Positions 34,293 to 45,363 of a stretch of 64,000 bases of DNA are shown one piece after another. The stretch is taken from the NCBI GenBank assembly GCA_023052935.1, contig CM041292.1:31755454-31819453 (forward strand), read 5' to 3'. Origin of the DNA: Piezodorus guildinii. Taxonomy: Eukaryota > Arthropoda > Insecta > Hemiptera > Pentatomidae. The translations under genes and the position numbers were made by a program. Positions within the stretch are counted from its first letter, which is position 1; every line of letters starts with the position of its first letter. Below the pieces are notes generated by a model. That model worked only from the letters and a program-made list of their open reading frames with translations, was not told where the DNA came from and made no database searches.

Positions 34293-34658
34293 TATTGTTA
34301 GATTCTTTTAATTAAAATGATCCATTTTCATTCAACTTATTTTGTTTCTTATTTCCTTCTCCCTACGTTTCGGCTTTTTGCCATTTTCAAGGGATCTTTT
34401 AATATTCCACCATTATGCACTTATATAATCATTATACACCCACTGGGTGATAACAAGCATGACAGGGCTGGTCAATCTATAATAATTTTTTTTTTTTTTT
34501 TTAAATGTGACAAAATATATATTTATATTAGTGCATAATGATGGAATATCAAAGGATCCCTTGAAAATGGCAAAAAGCCGAAACGTAGGGAGTAGGAAAT
34601 AAGAAATAAAACAAGTTGAATGAAAATGGATCATTTTAATTAAAAGAACCTAACAAAA
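34293..34658. mobile_element. Fold-back element built from two Penelope-type terminal arms
   Basis: Two arms of about 135 bp, 34293-34430 and 34520-34658, are near-perfect inverted copies (shared blocks AATTAAAATGATCCATTTTC, CCCTACGTTTCGGC). Each carries the core TTGAAAATGGC, A5, GCCGAAACG, a hammerhead-like stem II with box 2. The spacer is about 90 bases with no coding capacity. Confidence 0.75.
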
Positions 34659-35813
34659 TATTTTATATTTAAGATGGGTATTTGCACGTATGTTACTGCA
34701 TTTTACCCCCAAAATAGACGCGATCGAAGTATCACTTTCTTTATACCACCTTTTCTCTTCAGAGGTTTCTTGGAACAATTTTACTAAAAATTCTCATGGT
34801 CTCCTAGAATCGAAATCTCGTTTCTGACCTTATCGAATTTCAGTTGTTCCCCAGTCACTCGAGACTTTCGCGTTTAAACCATCGGGGATTTCAATTTAAA
34901 CAATTAAATCCTAATCCCGGATCACTAGGAGATTTAATTTTTTCTACGCACAGCTGTAAGATATGAGAACATCCGTTGGATATGGCAACTTTACAATAGA
35001 GCTCAAGTCTTTTGTATATCGGGCTCAGGTAAGGCATCGAGTAGCCTGAGTTAGGCCGAAGGAAACCATTAACGACGAGCAGATGTCTGGATGGCACTCC
35101 GTGTGATAGATTAAATATGACAGTATTTTTTTTTTTTTTTATGCAGTATCGAAGTATCGTAAAAGGAAATAACCGTCCTAAGAAACAGAGGAAACACGCA
35201 GAAAAAAAAAATTGGTCTTAAATTGGTCATTAAACTTTTTAAAAACTCTTTAAATGTTGAATAAGAGTGCAAGGTATCTATATAACGCATCTATTCTGCC
35301 TTATTTTAGGTAATTTCTTTCTCAATTAATACTTAACCGAAATGTATGAGAATGGATGAGAAAGGACAGAAAATAATTTTTTTTTTTAGTTAAAAAATTC
35401 ACAAGATATTTTTTACTACGTTCCAGGCCAAGTTTATGCGCATGTGAATTCCCCTATTTTTCCGTTTAAAAATAAATGGAATTCTTTAATCTTGTGCGAA
35501 TAGAAAAGGTAGGGGAAAATGCAGGAGGGACCTCGCACAATGGGAAAACTGGAGATTTAGAGACAAAAATTTATTAACTCTCGGTTATAAGAGGATTGAA
35601 AAGAATATATAAATTTTAATTATAATTATAACAACAATTATAACAATTGTCTATATAAATACTATTTTTTTAGTTGAATAATTTATACAAAAATATTTTA
35701 TTCCATTTATTAAATTGTTAAGTGATAATAATATTAATTATACAGCATCCCAATCTTTCGGAGATATGCCATATCCTGAGGGTTCGACTAATACCATATC
35801 TATAATTGAGACG
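34659..35813. other. Unassigned
   Basis: A minus-strand open stretch at 34891-35097 has no recognisable domain. The rest is AT-rich. Confidence 0.35.
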
Positions 35814-36187
35814 TTGAGTTCCAAAAGGTACTATATCCATTCTAGGAAATTTGATAGGAAAATCTCTAATTACTATATAATTAAACTAGCTAATTTGACT
35901 ATTTTTGATTTAAAATGTAGAATTATTTTTTTTACTATATTAATAACACCATATTAAAGTTATGAAATGGAATGTTTTATTATGATTTGGAACGAAACTA
36001 AATATTTAATTAATACCTTTAGTAAATAATTGCATTTCTAAATCTCGTTTTTAAAGGACTTGACTGTTCATAAGATTTTTTTTTTCTAAAATTTAGATAA
36101 AACTAAATGATGAGAATCAAATATATATATATTATGGATTTCGTAAAAAATGTTCCTTAGTACTTTTTGGAACTCGACGTCTCAATT
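35814..36187. mobile_element. TIR MITE (family 2, copy 2)
   Basis: Left AATTGAGACGTTGAGTTCCA, right inverted AATTGAGACGTCGAGTTCCA. The next 10 bases also match with one change. 374 bp, no ORF. Confidence 0.85.
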
Positions 36188-36965
36188 TTTACTACATGTT
36201 CCAATATCATGAGTGCAATCTTTTCTATATCATTTCGTCATAAATAAAAAAAATTAATAATGGGCATTTTCATTATGACATTAGGACACTGTATAATTAT
36301 AATTATTTAATTAGTCAATATATGAACGATAAAGATTGTTTTGAAATTATTCAAATTTATAAGAACTCTTCATTCTATGAAGTCTTAACTACCATATCAT
36401 CTCTACCTCTTCAGTTGTCCTTTATTACTAAAAAAAAATATTCAAAATAAAGTAAGAAAATTATGATTATTATTATTTTTTAATAATAAAAAAATTTCAA
36501 AATCTTAAAAAAAAAACCATTGTTAGTTTAATATTACATTATTTTAAAATTTAAAATGATTTTTTTATTCATATTGTTTCTCTTGTTTAATGACTATGTT
36601 CTTTTTATATATTATCTATGTTCTTAACTATGTTTTAATATATTATCGTCAAATATGACTTCAAAATTGTTCATATTTAAAAATTTTTAAATTTTAATTG
36701 TTCACATATTGCTCCTTTGTCATTTTTTCTTTTGCTTAGTTTCTCTTTATATATTCTTATTGCAATATTATCATCTTAATTTTGTTTACTTCCATACTGT
36801 ACAACTATCATCTTATCAATTATTTTTATAACTGTCATCCATACTTCATAACTATCATCTTAATTTTGTTTATTTCCATATTATATTACTGTCACCATAT
36901 TATTATTCTATACCTAACGCATTATTAAGTCTATAATTACATTGGTTGTTATCTTGTTTATTTTA

Positions 36966-36990
36966 GCCCTGATGTTGGCCGAAACGTGGG
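36966..36990 (+). other. Hammerhead-like core motif
   Basis: CCTGATGTTGGCCGAAACGTGG. Box 2 (GAAAC) is intact, box 1 reads CUGAUGU and stem II is minimal. GCCC and GGGC flank it as an outer stem. Confidence 0.35.
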
Positions 36991-37093
36991 CAAATAATTA
37001 AAATAGCACTTGTTTTAAAGTGTGTTTATATTTAATGACCGCACCCCAAACCATCTTCCTCATCTATTAAAAATATAATATAATTAATTACTG

Positions 37094-37393
37094 TTGAGAT
37101 TGAGGGCAACGGAAGGAGAAATAGAGGTCATTTTTTTTGTCGCGGGCTCAGTAGTAGACGGAATGGCTGCTGCCGAGTTAGCCTCACCCGGCTTTTTTTT
37201 CTGGTACATTATTTTTTTGTCAGTCGGGATCCACTCACACACACGGACACACAGAAGACGCATAGACACACGTGCCCCAGGGAACAGCTGTTTGAGGGCG
37301 ATGGCTAACGGTGCACTTTACGCTGCCACCTTACCGAATGGCAAATGCATCAGCTCTGATTTAGACTTTGATCGTACTAATGCCAGATTTTAA
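37094..37393 (+). CDS. Open frame of unknown nature (99 codons)
   Basis: A GC-richer open frame that includes AGSVVDGMAAAELASPGFFF and a basic HTRTHRRR stretch. No domain was recognised. It may be a 5' exon with UTR of a host gene or a chance ORF. Confidence 0.15.
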   Translation: MRLRATEGEIEVIFFVAGSVVDGMAAAELASPGFFFWYIIFLSVGIHSHTRTHRRRIDTRAPGNSCLRAMANGALYAATLPNGKCISSDLDFDRTNARF

Positions 37394-38317
37394 AATATGA
37401 CTCGTCTTTTAAGGTGTAATTATACCTTTACTAAACCACGTTTAATAAACGTTCAACTGAGCGTTATTAATCTATCGAAATGTTATTAATCTACCGTCTA
37501 TTTAAAGTATTGCAATTTTTATTTGAAAGACTTAAATATAAGTATATAATTTTAATAAATTCACAAGTGTGCATTAGGCAAAACCGGATAGACACAAATT
37601 TAGAACATGGTTATGGTGAATCGAAATACCTAGTATATACGGTTTCCAAGGGGATAAACGCATCTTAAAATATCTGTATAATCTTACTGTATCTAACCAT
37701 AAACATTTGGATTTTTTGGCCAATTATATATTGGTCAATCCTTCATTTATTTATCAAACAATGCATACAATATACCATAAAATACAATATTTTTTGAAAA
37801 TTTAATCGTACTCTTTATCTGTTTTGGCAAGAATTATAAACATCTACATATGAAAAACCAATCAACATTTGCAAGGCTTCATCCAGTGTAGTGCATTATT
37901 CGAATACAGTTTTATCTACATAATGAAAAACGAATAAAAATTAATTTGTTATCCATCATCTGTTGGTCACTTTCGAATGATTTATTTGTTATTCGAATAA
38001 CTAATAAAAACATGGTTTATTCGTTATTTATTTTCTGAATAAATTTTTATTACATCGAAAAATCTTACAATAACGGTAGATTTCTTAAGGTAAACACTTT
38101 TCAAATAAAAAAAAAAGAAATAATCGTTTCTTTTTCCGAGTTTCATTTGCTTTTCCACTTTCCTAAGAAAGAGCTGCTGGATTTCCATCATGGCGACTAC
38201 TTTCTGACATTTTTGGGATACATTATAAGGAAAATCAGATCGAAGATTTCTCCCCAATTTTTTGGTCTTATATTGTGAACTAATCAATGGATTTTCACCA
38301 TTTCGACTGTTTTTTTG
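37394..38317. other. Unassigned
   Basis: AT-rich. No repeat or gene recognised. Confidence 0.4.
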
Positions 38318-38993
38318 ACTAATCTGGTGCGGGAAACACGCGACTTTCACTTACTTCCATTTTTAAAATCAATGAAAGAATTTTCAAATACACTTAAAGA
38401 CGCGTGAAACTATTAAACAATCAGTTAGTTTTATCGAATTTTTATCACTCTTTATTAACTTTTACAAGCTCTTGTGTATTAGATAATTTTTTTTTCTAAA
38501 ATCTTTAGGTTTTCAACGGTATATTATAAGTGTATATTACTGTAGCTATGTTCAGAATAAAAAAATTGCAATAAAAAACATTTTTTCAAGTTTTCTCGTT
38601 TAATTATTTTTTAAATTCGCACAACTTACATATTTAGCTGTTATTTATGAATACTAACAAGATAATTTGGTTATTTTTATAGAATCTACAAAATTAAAGG
38701 CACTTTAGGGTACATAAAATATCAGCATTTAAGCCCTGTCAGACCATTTTAATCAGAATGAAACCTACATAACGTTTAAGCCTATTAAATTATACATCGA
38801 TATCGCGAGTTTAATCAAAATCGTCGGAACCGTTTTCGAGAAAATCGAAAATAAGGTGCAAAATGCATGGTATAAAGTGGCTCTTCTGGTAGGCTCATTT
38901 TGATGAAAAAGGCTTTGTAACGTCTCGGGCCTATATTTGTCTGAAATATGAAATTCCAGTTTCATAGAACTTACCGTTTCCGCCCGTGAGTTA

Positions 38994-39033
<40 letters not shown>

Positions 39034-39225
39034 ACCCACACCCACACACACAGAGACCTTTTTGCGGGACTTGGTTATTTGGACTCAGGGGACCCTAAAA
39101 TTTATATTTCCTTTGGAAACTGGAATTCGAAAATTTCACGATCGCAATACTTTCCCTTACTATATATATAGTAAGTGAATACTTCCCCTTACTATATATA
39201 GTAAGTGAAAGTAAAACATGATCAA
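38318..39225 (-). repeat. Repeat A, full-length copy with expanded (CA)n
   Basis: Runs from AATCTGGTGCGGGAAACACG (3' terminus) to CACTTAC/GTAAGTG blocks at 39160-39210. The internal GT/CA site, 4-9 units elsewhere, is expanded to about 25 units at 38997-39053. The 5' terminal palindrome TTACTATATATAGTAAG occurs twice. Confidence 0.8.
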
Positions 39226-39436
39226 GTTTTCCCCTGAATTACCATTCGCTTTTCTGAGTATTACTTGTTAATGTATTTTAACCATTTCAAAAATCGTCGA
39301 CTATTTTGGAGTAGATTAATACGAAAATCAGCATAAAGTTTCTCCCAGAATTTCCAAAACGCTTTAATTAAACACGTTAATAACTATAGGTTTAGCTTGA
39401 TGATATATTCTTACAGTCACAAACATGCATACATAC

Positions 39437-39437
<1 letters not shown>

Positions 39438-39491
<54 letters not shown>
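39438..39491. repeat. (AT)n microsatellite
   Basis: Over 50 bases of AT alternation. Confidence 0.95.
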
Positions 39492-39495
<4 letters not shown>

Positions 39496-39663
39496 ATTAT
39501 TTTTTTTTATTTTAGTTATTTTATTTATTACTTTTTAGTAAATAAGTTCGATGTGAGAGAGTCAGTACAAGAAACTCTTAGCATGACCGTCACGGTTGTT
39601 ACACACGATCTCCTTTTCCTTTTCTTGTTATTTAATAGATCTTATATTAAAATATATAAAGCT

Positions 39664-39955
39664 GCCTGGGGTTACCTGTCGCAGGGTGGCTAGCATTACA
39701 GCCTCCTATGCCAAAGGTCCCGGGTTCAAACCCGCAGGTTGTCCTAGGAATTTTTAATGGGGGTAAAAAAAATTTATTTATGCCGTCCTTCGGAGGGGAC
39801 GTTAAAAGGCGGTCCCGCGTCTGTGCGATCTCAGGTACTCTTTTAAGATCCCTATCCTAATTAAACCTGGATAGGCAAAATTTAGGACTCCCTGTAGAAT
39901 CGTCCGATTAGTCACAGCAGTATAAAGGGACGTTAAATAAATAAACAAACAATAT
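39664..39955 (+). mobile_element. tRNA-derived SINE (family 1, copy 2, best preserved)
   Basis: Head GGTGGCTAGCATTACAGCC, B box CGGGTTCAAACCCGC, body AGGAATTTTTAATGGGGGTA, GGAGGGGACGTTAAAAGGCG and GGATAGGCAAAATTTAGGAC, tail AAATAAATAAACAAAC. It serves as the reference for the family. Confidence 0.8.
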
Positions 39956-40473
39956 AAAGCTGCTGGTGTAGGATGAAGGCAAGAAACACTACTTTTGAAA
40001 ATAAGGGTTTGTTACCTTGTGTAGAGCGCGTTGATGGAAAATCTCCTAGTGCCTGCTTATACTAGAGGCGCTTTGGGCGGCTTAAGTGGTAGGGGGTTCC
40101 TAGAATCCTTATATTTCAAAGTCATTCCGAAGATTCGTTACCTCTTAAAACGTCCAAATCGCCTCCAGTACCGCCCTTAATAATAGCCAGTTGCTCATCA
40201 CATCTTGAGTTCTTCGTCGCAGTTCTGAGTGGTCCTACATAACTTATTGCACGGACGAACGGTCTGGTAGGTGGATATACAAATCAAGATTTTCCTTCAG
40301 TTGATTTTTACATTATACTTATTTATTTGTTCGAACAATAAGGGTCAATAATGAAGGGGATGGCGATTACGAACCACCATATTTCTATAATATTTTATTT
40401 GGACTGAATTGTCTTATCTTATCAACTTTTCCTTTAAATATAAACTAAAACCGATCTTTGCCGAATAAGGCGG
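39956..40473. other. Unassigned, moderately GC-rich
   Basis: No domain or repeat end was seen. Confidence 0.3.
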
Positions 40474-40731
40474 ATGCTATTCTGCATTGGATATTACTCC
40501 TACGAAGAGAGACACAAAGAGCTGCTATCGTTTCCTTTGCTTGAACTCAAATGGAAGCCGGACGCTTTATGGTCCGAAGAGAACCATCAGAAAGATGAAA
40601 AGGCTCACCTCTCAAAGAGGCACTCAGTGACAATGGGCTCTTCTCACTCCTTCAATGTCCTTCAGTACAAGCAAACAGAAAGGGTTGGAGTAGGATCGTC
40701 TGCAAAGTCAAGGGAGTGTCAATTAAATTGA
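40474..40731 (+). CDS. Open frame of unknown nature (85 codons)
   Basis: Reads MLFCIGYYSYEERHKELLSF and on, with mixed, non-repetitive composition. No family recognised and no splice context established. Could be a host exon. Confidence 0.2.
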   Translation: MLFCIGYYSYEERHKELLSFPLLELKWKPDALWSEENHQKDEKAHLSKRHSVTMGSSHSFNVLQYKQTERVGVGSSAKSRECQLN

Positions 40732-40789
40732 ACAAAGAGTAATCAATCAGCGATTTTTCAATTTTTAATACCGATTTTGTTTTTAAATT

Positions 40790-41640
40790 TTAATTTCACT
40801 TACTATACATAGTAAGTGGAAGTATTGCGATCGTGAAAAATTTCGAATTCTAGTTTTCAACGGAAAAAGGTCTGTGTGTGTGTGTGTGTGGTAACTCCCG
40901 GGCGGAAACGGTAATTCCTGTGAAACTGAAATTTCATATTTAAGACAAATATGCGCCCGAGACGTAACAAAACCTTTTTCATTAATATGAGCTTACCAAA
41001 AGATCCACTTTATACCATGCATTTTGCAACTTTTTTCGATTTTCTCGAAAACGGTTCCGACGATTTTGATTAAACTCGCTATATCGATGTAGAATTTAAT
41101 GTGCTTTAATATCATGTAGTTTTCATCCTTATGAAAATGGTTTGACAGGGCTTGAATGCCGATATTTTACTTTTTTTTTTCTTGTAAAGTACCTTTAATT
41201 TTGTAGATTTTGTAAAAACAAATATATTATCTTGTTACCAACGATGAAACACATAAATATGTATGTTGAACGAATTCGATATGTAACTAAAGGAGAAAAC
41301 TGAAAAAATATTTTTTTAATGCAATTTTTTTATTTTGAACATAGCAACACTAATATACAGGCATAATATACCGTTGGAAAGCTAAAGATTTTAGAATAAA
41401 TATGATCTAATGCACAAACTTGTAAAAGTTAATAAAGAGTGATGAAAAGCCGATAAAATGATTATTTTAGATAATAATTAAATAGATTCTTTAATAAAAC
41501 ACATGTTTCTATATAAATTTAATTAAATTTATTCTTTAATGATTTCACTCATTTTTATCTCTTACTGTACTTGAAAATTCTTTAATCGATTTTAAAAACG
41601 GAGGTAAGCGAAAGTCTTGTGTTGCCCGCACCAGATTTTT
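40790..41640 (+). repeat. Repeat A, full-length copy
   Basis: From TTTCACTTACTATACATAG to GGAGGTAAGCGAAAGTC and GCCCGCACCAGATTTTT. (GT)n at 40871-40891. It is followed 260 bases later by an inverted copy. Confidence 0.85.
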
Positions 41641-41904
41641 AACTCTCGAATCCCCGTGCGTGTTACCTAAGTATATAAAACCACAAAAATATGCTTTGGT
41701 CCTGCATCCACGAATTTCAACTGCTGGTTTTAAATAACTTTTGTATAAATTTATGTGACTAAAATGTTAACAGTATCATAATATATAATAATAATAATTC
41801 AAACACTTATACTTGTTTAAAAAAAAATTTTAGATTATATTTTGTATATATGTTTTGTTGTCTAAATTTAAGAGTTAGGTGAGTCCGTATAAGAAAAAAT
41901 ATGG

Positions 41905-42660
41905 TGCGCGCAACACACGACTTACACTTACCTCTGATATTAATATCAATTTAAGAATTTTTAAACAAATTTAGAAACGAAAATAAATTGCTAAAGAATT
42001 ATTTACATTGGATTTTTAATAGAAACAGGTGTTTTATAGCATAATCTATTATATAAAATCTTTAGCATTCCATTGGTAGATTATACATGTATATTACTGT
42101 TCTTAAGTTCAAAAACAAAAAATTGCATACAAAAAACATTCTCCTTTAGCTTGATATCGAGTTCGTTCAACTTATATATTTACATTTTTTTTAGCTATAC
42201 CAACAAAATGATATGGCTAATTTAATAAAAACTACAAAATTAAAGATACTTTAGAAGAAGAAATTTTATAATATCAGCATATAAGCCCTGTCAGACTATT
42301 TTAATCAGCATTAAGCCTACATGATATTAAAGCCTGTCCAATTTTACATCGATATAGCGAACGAAAATCGTTAGAGCCGTTTTTGAGAAAATCCTAAATA
42401 GGTTCAAAATGCATAGTATAAAGTGGGTCTTCTGATAAGCCGGCTGTGAGGAAAAAGTTGATGTAACATCTTCGGGCATTGTATAAAATATGAAATTTCA
42501 GTTTCAAAGGGATTTATGTTTTTGCGCTGGACTTACCATACACACACCTTTTTGAAACGTGCATTTCCGTTAAAAACTGAAATCGAAAATTTTCACGATC
42601 GCAATACTTTCCATTGCTATATACTTCATATATAGGTAAGTGAAAGTAAAAATAATCGAC
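41905..42660 (-). repeat. Repeat A, full-length copy, inverted
   Basis: From AATATGGTGCGCGCAACACA to ATATATAGGTAAGTGAAAGT. Forms a tail-to-tail pair with 40790-41640. Confidence 0.85.
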
Positions 42661-43011
42661 CCTGAGTTTTCTTACATTTATACACCATTTAACTTACTAA
42701 AAGTCTTGTTTTAATTTGTCTTTCAAACCACTTTCTTCATTATTTAGGAAATAAGTTGTCAGGACGAAAATTCTAAAGCACGCCCTTATCATATAGTTTG
42801 TTATTGTTTCGATTTGATGTCTACAAAATTACAAGGATTAGAGAGGTTTTTCCAACACATGTCGTCACCCGCGAAGCTGATTTAATATGACTGCAAAACT
42901 AAAAGTACTAGCCAGAAAAATGTTATTAAATTTAGAAAAGAAAAGAGAATAACTGGTAAAAAGAAAATAATGAAAATCAAAAATGTCAAGCGGCAAGGTC
43001 GGATAAAATTA

Positions 43012-43230
43012 TTGAGTTGTGTCACATGAAATGTCCGTTTTCAAGGTAAAGATTTTTTATTAAAAATACGATATGAAAACAAGATAATTTTATTCGAAGT
43101 ATTTACCTTCTTTTTCTACACATTTTTCCCAACGTTACACCAACTTTTTTATCCCCGAACTGAAAAACTCTGAGCTTTGTAGTGGAAAAAAATCTGAAAA
43201 CGCACTTTTCACTTGATCATCATTTTCAAA
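43012..43230 (-). mobile_element. mariner element 3, 3' end only
   Basis: Begins after TA with a terminal repeat (TTGAGTTGTGTCACATGAAA). It encodes the degraded C-terminus and stops abruptly at 43230, where repeat A sequence takes over. Confidence 0.8.
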
Positions 43231-43234
43231 TTTT

Positions 43235-43349
43235 AACATCAAATTTCAAACATGTTTCTATTTACATTCAAAATAATTAATTCTTTAAAGATTTATTAGT
43301 ATCTTTAAATGTATTTAAAAATTCTCATATTGATTTCAACAACAGAGGT
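43235..43349 (+). repeat. Repeat A segment split by a LINE insertion (left half)
   Basis: Matches about 31365-31465. Continues after the LINE at 44883. It ends in the target duplication AACAGAGGT. Confidence 0.8.
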
Positions 43350-44735
43350 TTCCATCCATCCAAAATATCAAACATCATCCAGAGTTTACCATCTCGCAAA
43401 GCTCCTGGACATGATCTTATAACTTCCCATATCCTAAAACTACTTCCTCGAAAAGCCATCCTATATCTCACTTACATCTGTAATGCCGTTCTCCGATCCA
43501 CGTATTTTCCCGCTTCCTGGAAATTATCCATCATTAAAATGATCCCCAAACCCAAAAAGCCTCCTGAATACCCATCCTCCTACCGTCCTATCTCTCTTAT
43601 ATGCATCATGGGTAAAATCCTGGAAAAACTTCTGCTTAAACGCATATATCCCATCCTTGATTCCAATCACATTATCCCAGATCATCAGTTTGGTTTCCGA
43701 ACATCCCACTCCACTATCCAGCAATGCCATCGTGTGGTGGACGTTGTCTCGTCTTCATTGGAGCGCGGATTGTACTGCACGGGAGCCTTTCTCGATGTAG
43801 AACAGGCCTTTGACCGAGTCTGGCACCCGGGATTGCTTTACAAACTCCGTAAATTCCTTCCACCTACATACTTCCTCATTATCCAGTCCTATCTCACAGG
43901 CAGGTCCTTCAAAGTAAATCATAATAATTTCTATTCACCCCTTTTTAATCAGTACGCAGGTGTTCCTCAAGGCAGTATCCTTTACACAGTTTATACAGCT
44001 GATATCCCATCCCATCCTAGCACTTTCCTTTCTACCTATGCTGATGACACTGGTGTGTTATCAGTCAACAACGATCCAATTATTGCCTCCCAAACTCTTC
44101 AATCCCATATCAGAGACCTTGAAGTATGGTGTCAGAATTGGAGAATAAAAATAAATTCCAATAAATCCCACCAAATAACCTTTACCCTTCGTCGTAAACC
44201 AATGACAACCTGCCCAACAGTATCCTTCAATAACACTCCTCTTGTCCCAGTTGAACAGATCCGATACCTAGGACTGCACCTGGACAAACGTCTCACTTGG
44301 AACCATCATACAAGACTGAAAAGACAAGAAACTGCTCGACGTTTTCGACTACTTCAACACTTACTGGACAAACGCTCAAACCTTCCACTTAAGTACAAAA
44401 GACTCATCTACATGACTATCATAAGACCAATATGGACTTACGGAGTAGAGATTTGGGGCTCTACTAAACCATCAAATTCATCTCGTCTCCAATCCTTACA
44501 ATCCAAAATCCTTCGAAAAATCCTCAATGCTCCTTATTTTGTCACAAATAAACTCATCCATAAAGACCTTAATATTCCCTTTGTTGCTGACTTGGCCCGA
44601 ACCAGGTACCACTCCTTTCATGACAAACTCCATTCCTACTCTAACCCACTAGTTTCAATCCTTGCTTCCTCTACAATCCCTGATAATCCTCCGAGATGTC
44701 TGAAAAGAAGATGGCCCCGAGACCTTCTTGTTTAA
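43350..44735 (+). pseudogene. Jockey-type LINE reverse transcriptase, truncated but open
   Basis: 462 codons without a stop: LPSRKAPGHDLITS, SYRPISLICIMGKILEKLLL, HQFGFRTSHSTIQQ, GAFLDVEQAFDRVWHPGLLY (motif A), AGVPQGSILYTVYTADIP (motif B), LSTYADDTGVLSV (motif C), YLGLHLDKRLTW and the C-terminal CLKRRWPRDLLV. The intact LINE at 61116 reads GSVLGPILYILYTADIP, so five residues are missing here, an in-frame 15-base deletion in motif B. Endonuclease and ORF1 are lost by 5' truncation. Confidence 0.92.
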
Positions 44736-44873
44736 CATAGTCTTTGGGGAGCTGCCAATGGGTAGTATCCCTACATATGAATCATGTCAACTTATCTTGT
44801 ATCACATTTACTAAATGTATTTTATTATACAGTTGTAAATACCAATAAATATATTTAAAAAAAAACAAAAAAA
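43350..44873 (+). mobile_element. Jockey-type LINE, 5'-truncated insertion with target duplication
   Basis: Inserted into repeat A with a 9-bp duplication, AACAGAGGT, at 43341-43349 and 44874-44882. The coding frame is open from the truncation point to the stop at 44735. Then come a ~120-base 3' UTR, CAATAAAT and an A-rich tail. Confidence 0.92.
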
Positions 44874-44882
44874 AACAGAGGT

Positions 44883-45190
44883 AAGTGAACGTCATGTGTT
44901 GCTCGCACCAGAGTTTATCTTTAAATCAATGAGTAGGTTTTAACGGATATTTTATCACTCTATATTAACATTTACAATCTTTATTTAAGATTTTTTTTTC
45001 TTAAATCTTTAGCTTTCTAACGTTATATTATACAATTATATTACTATTTTTATGTCCAAAAATTGCATTAAAAAGTATTTTTGCTCTTTCCTCCTTTATT
45101 GGGATATCGAATTCGTTAAGCGCCTACATTCAGCCGCTTTTTGTCAGCCCTGATATGTGTAATTCTTCTGAATCTATAAAATTAAATTTT
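44883..45190. repeat. Repeat A segments right of the LINE
   Basis: 44883-44930 completes the interrupted + copy. 44930-45190 is the inverted internal part, nearly identical to 31501-31760. Confidence 0.8.
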
Positions 45191-45363
45191 GTTTAAAAGT
45201 AGATATAGGTTATTGAAAGTAAAATGTGTTTACATAAATAACTATATCTCGAAAACTAATAAACGTACAATGTATATTACACTAAAATCAAAGCTTATTA
45301 AATGGTCCATAGTTTACTTCATCTTCATAGTATTCTTGATTTATGGCTGATTTTTCTAAACTA

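Noticed and set aside
34317..34634. Two near-identical small ORFs on opposite strands
   Set aside because: They are a by-product of the inverted arms of the fold-back element.
38765..39171. ORFs with Val-Cys or His-Thr repeats
   Set aside because: They translate the (CA)n microsatellite.
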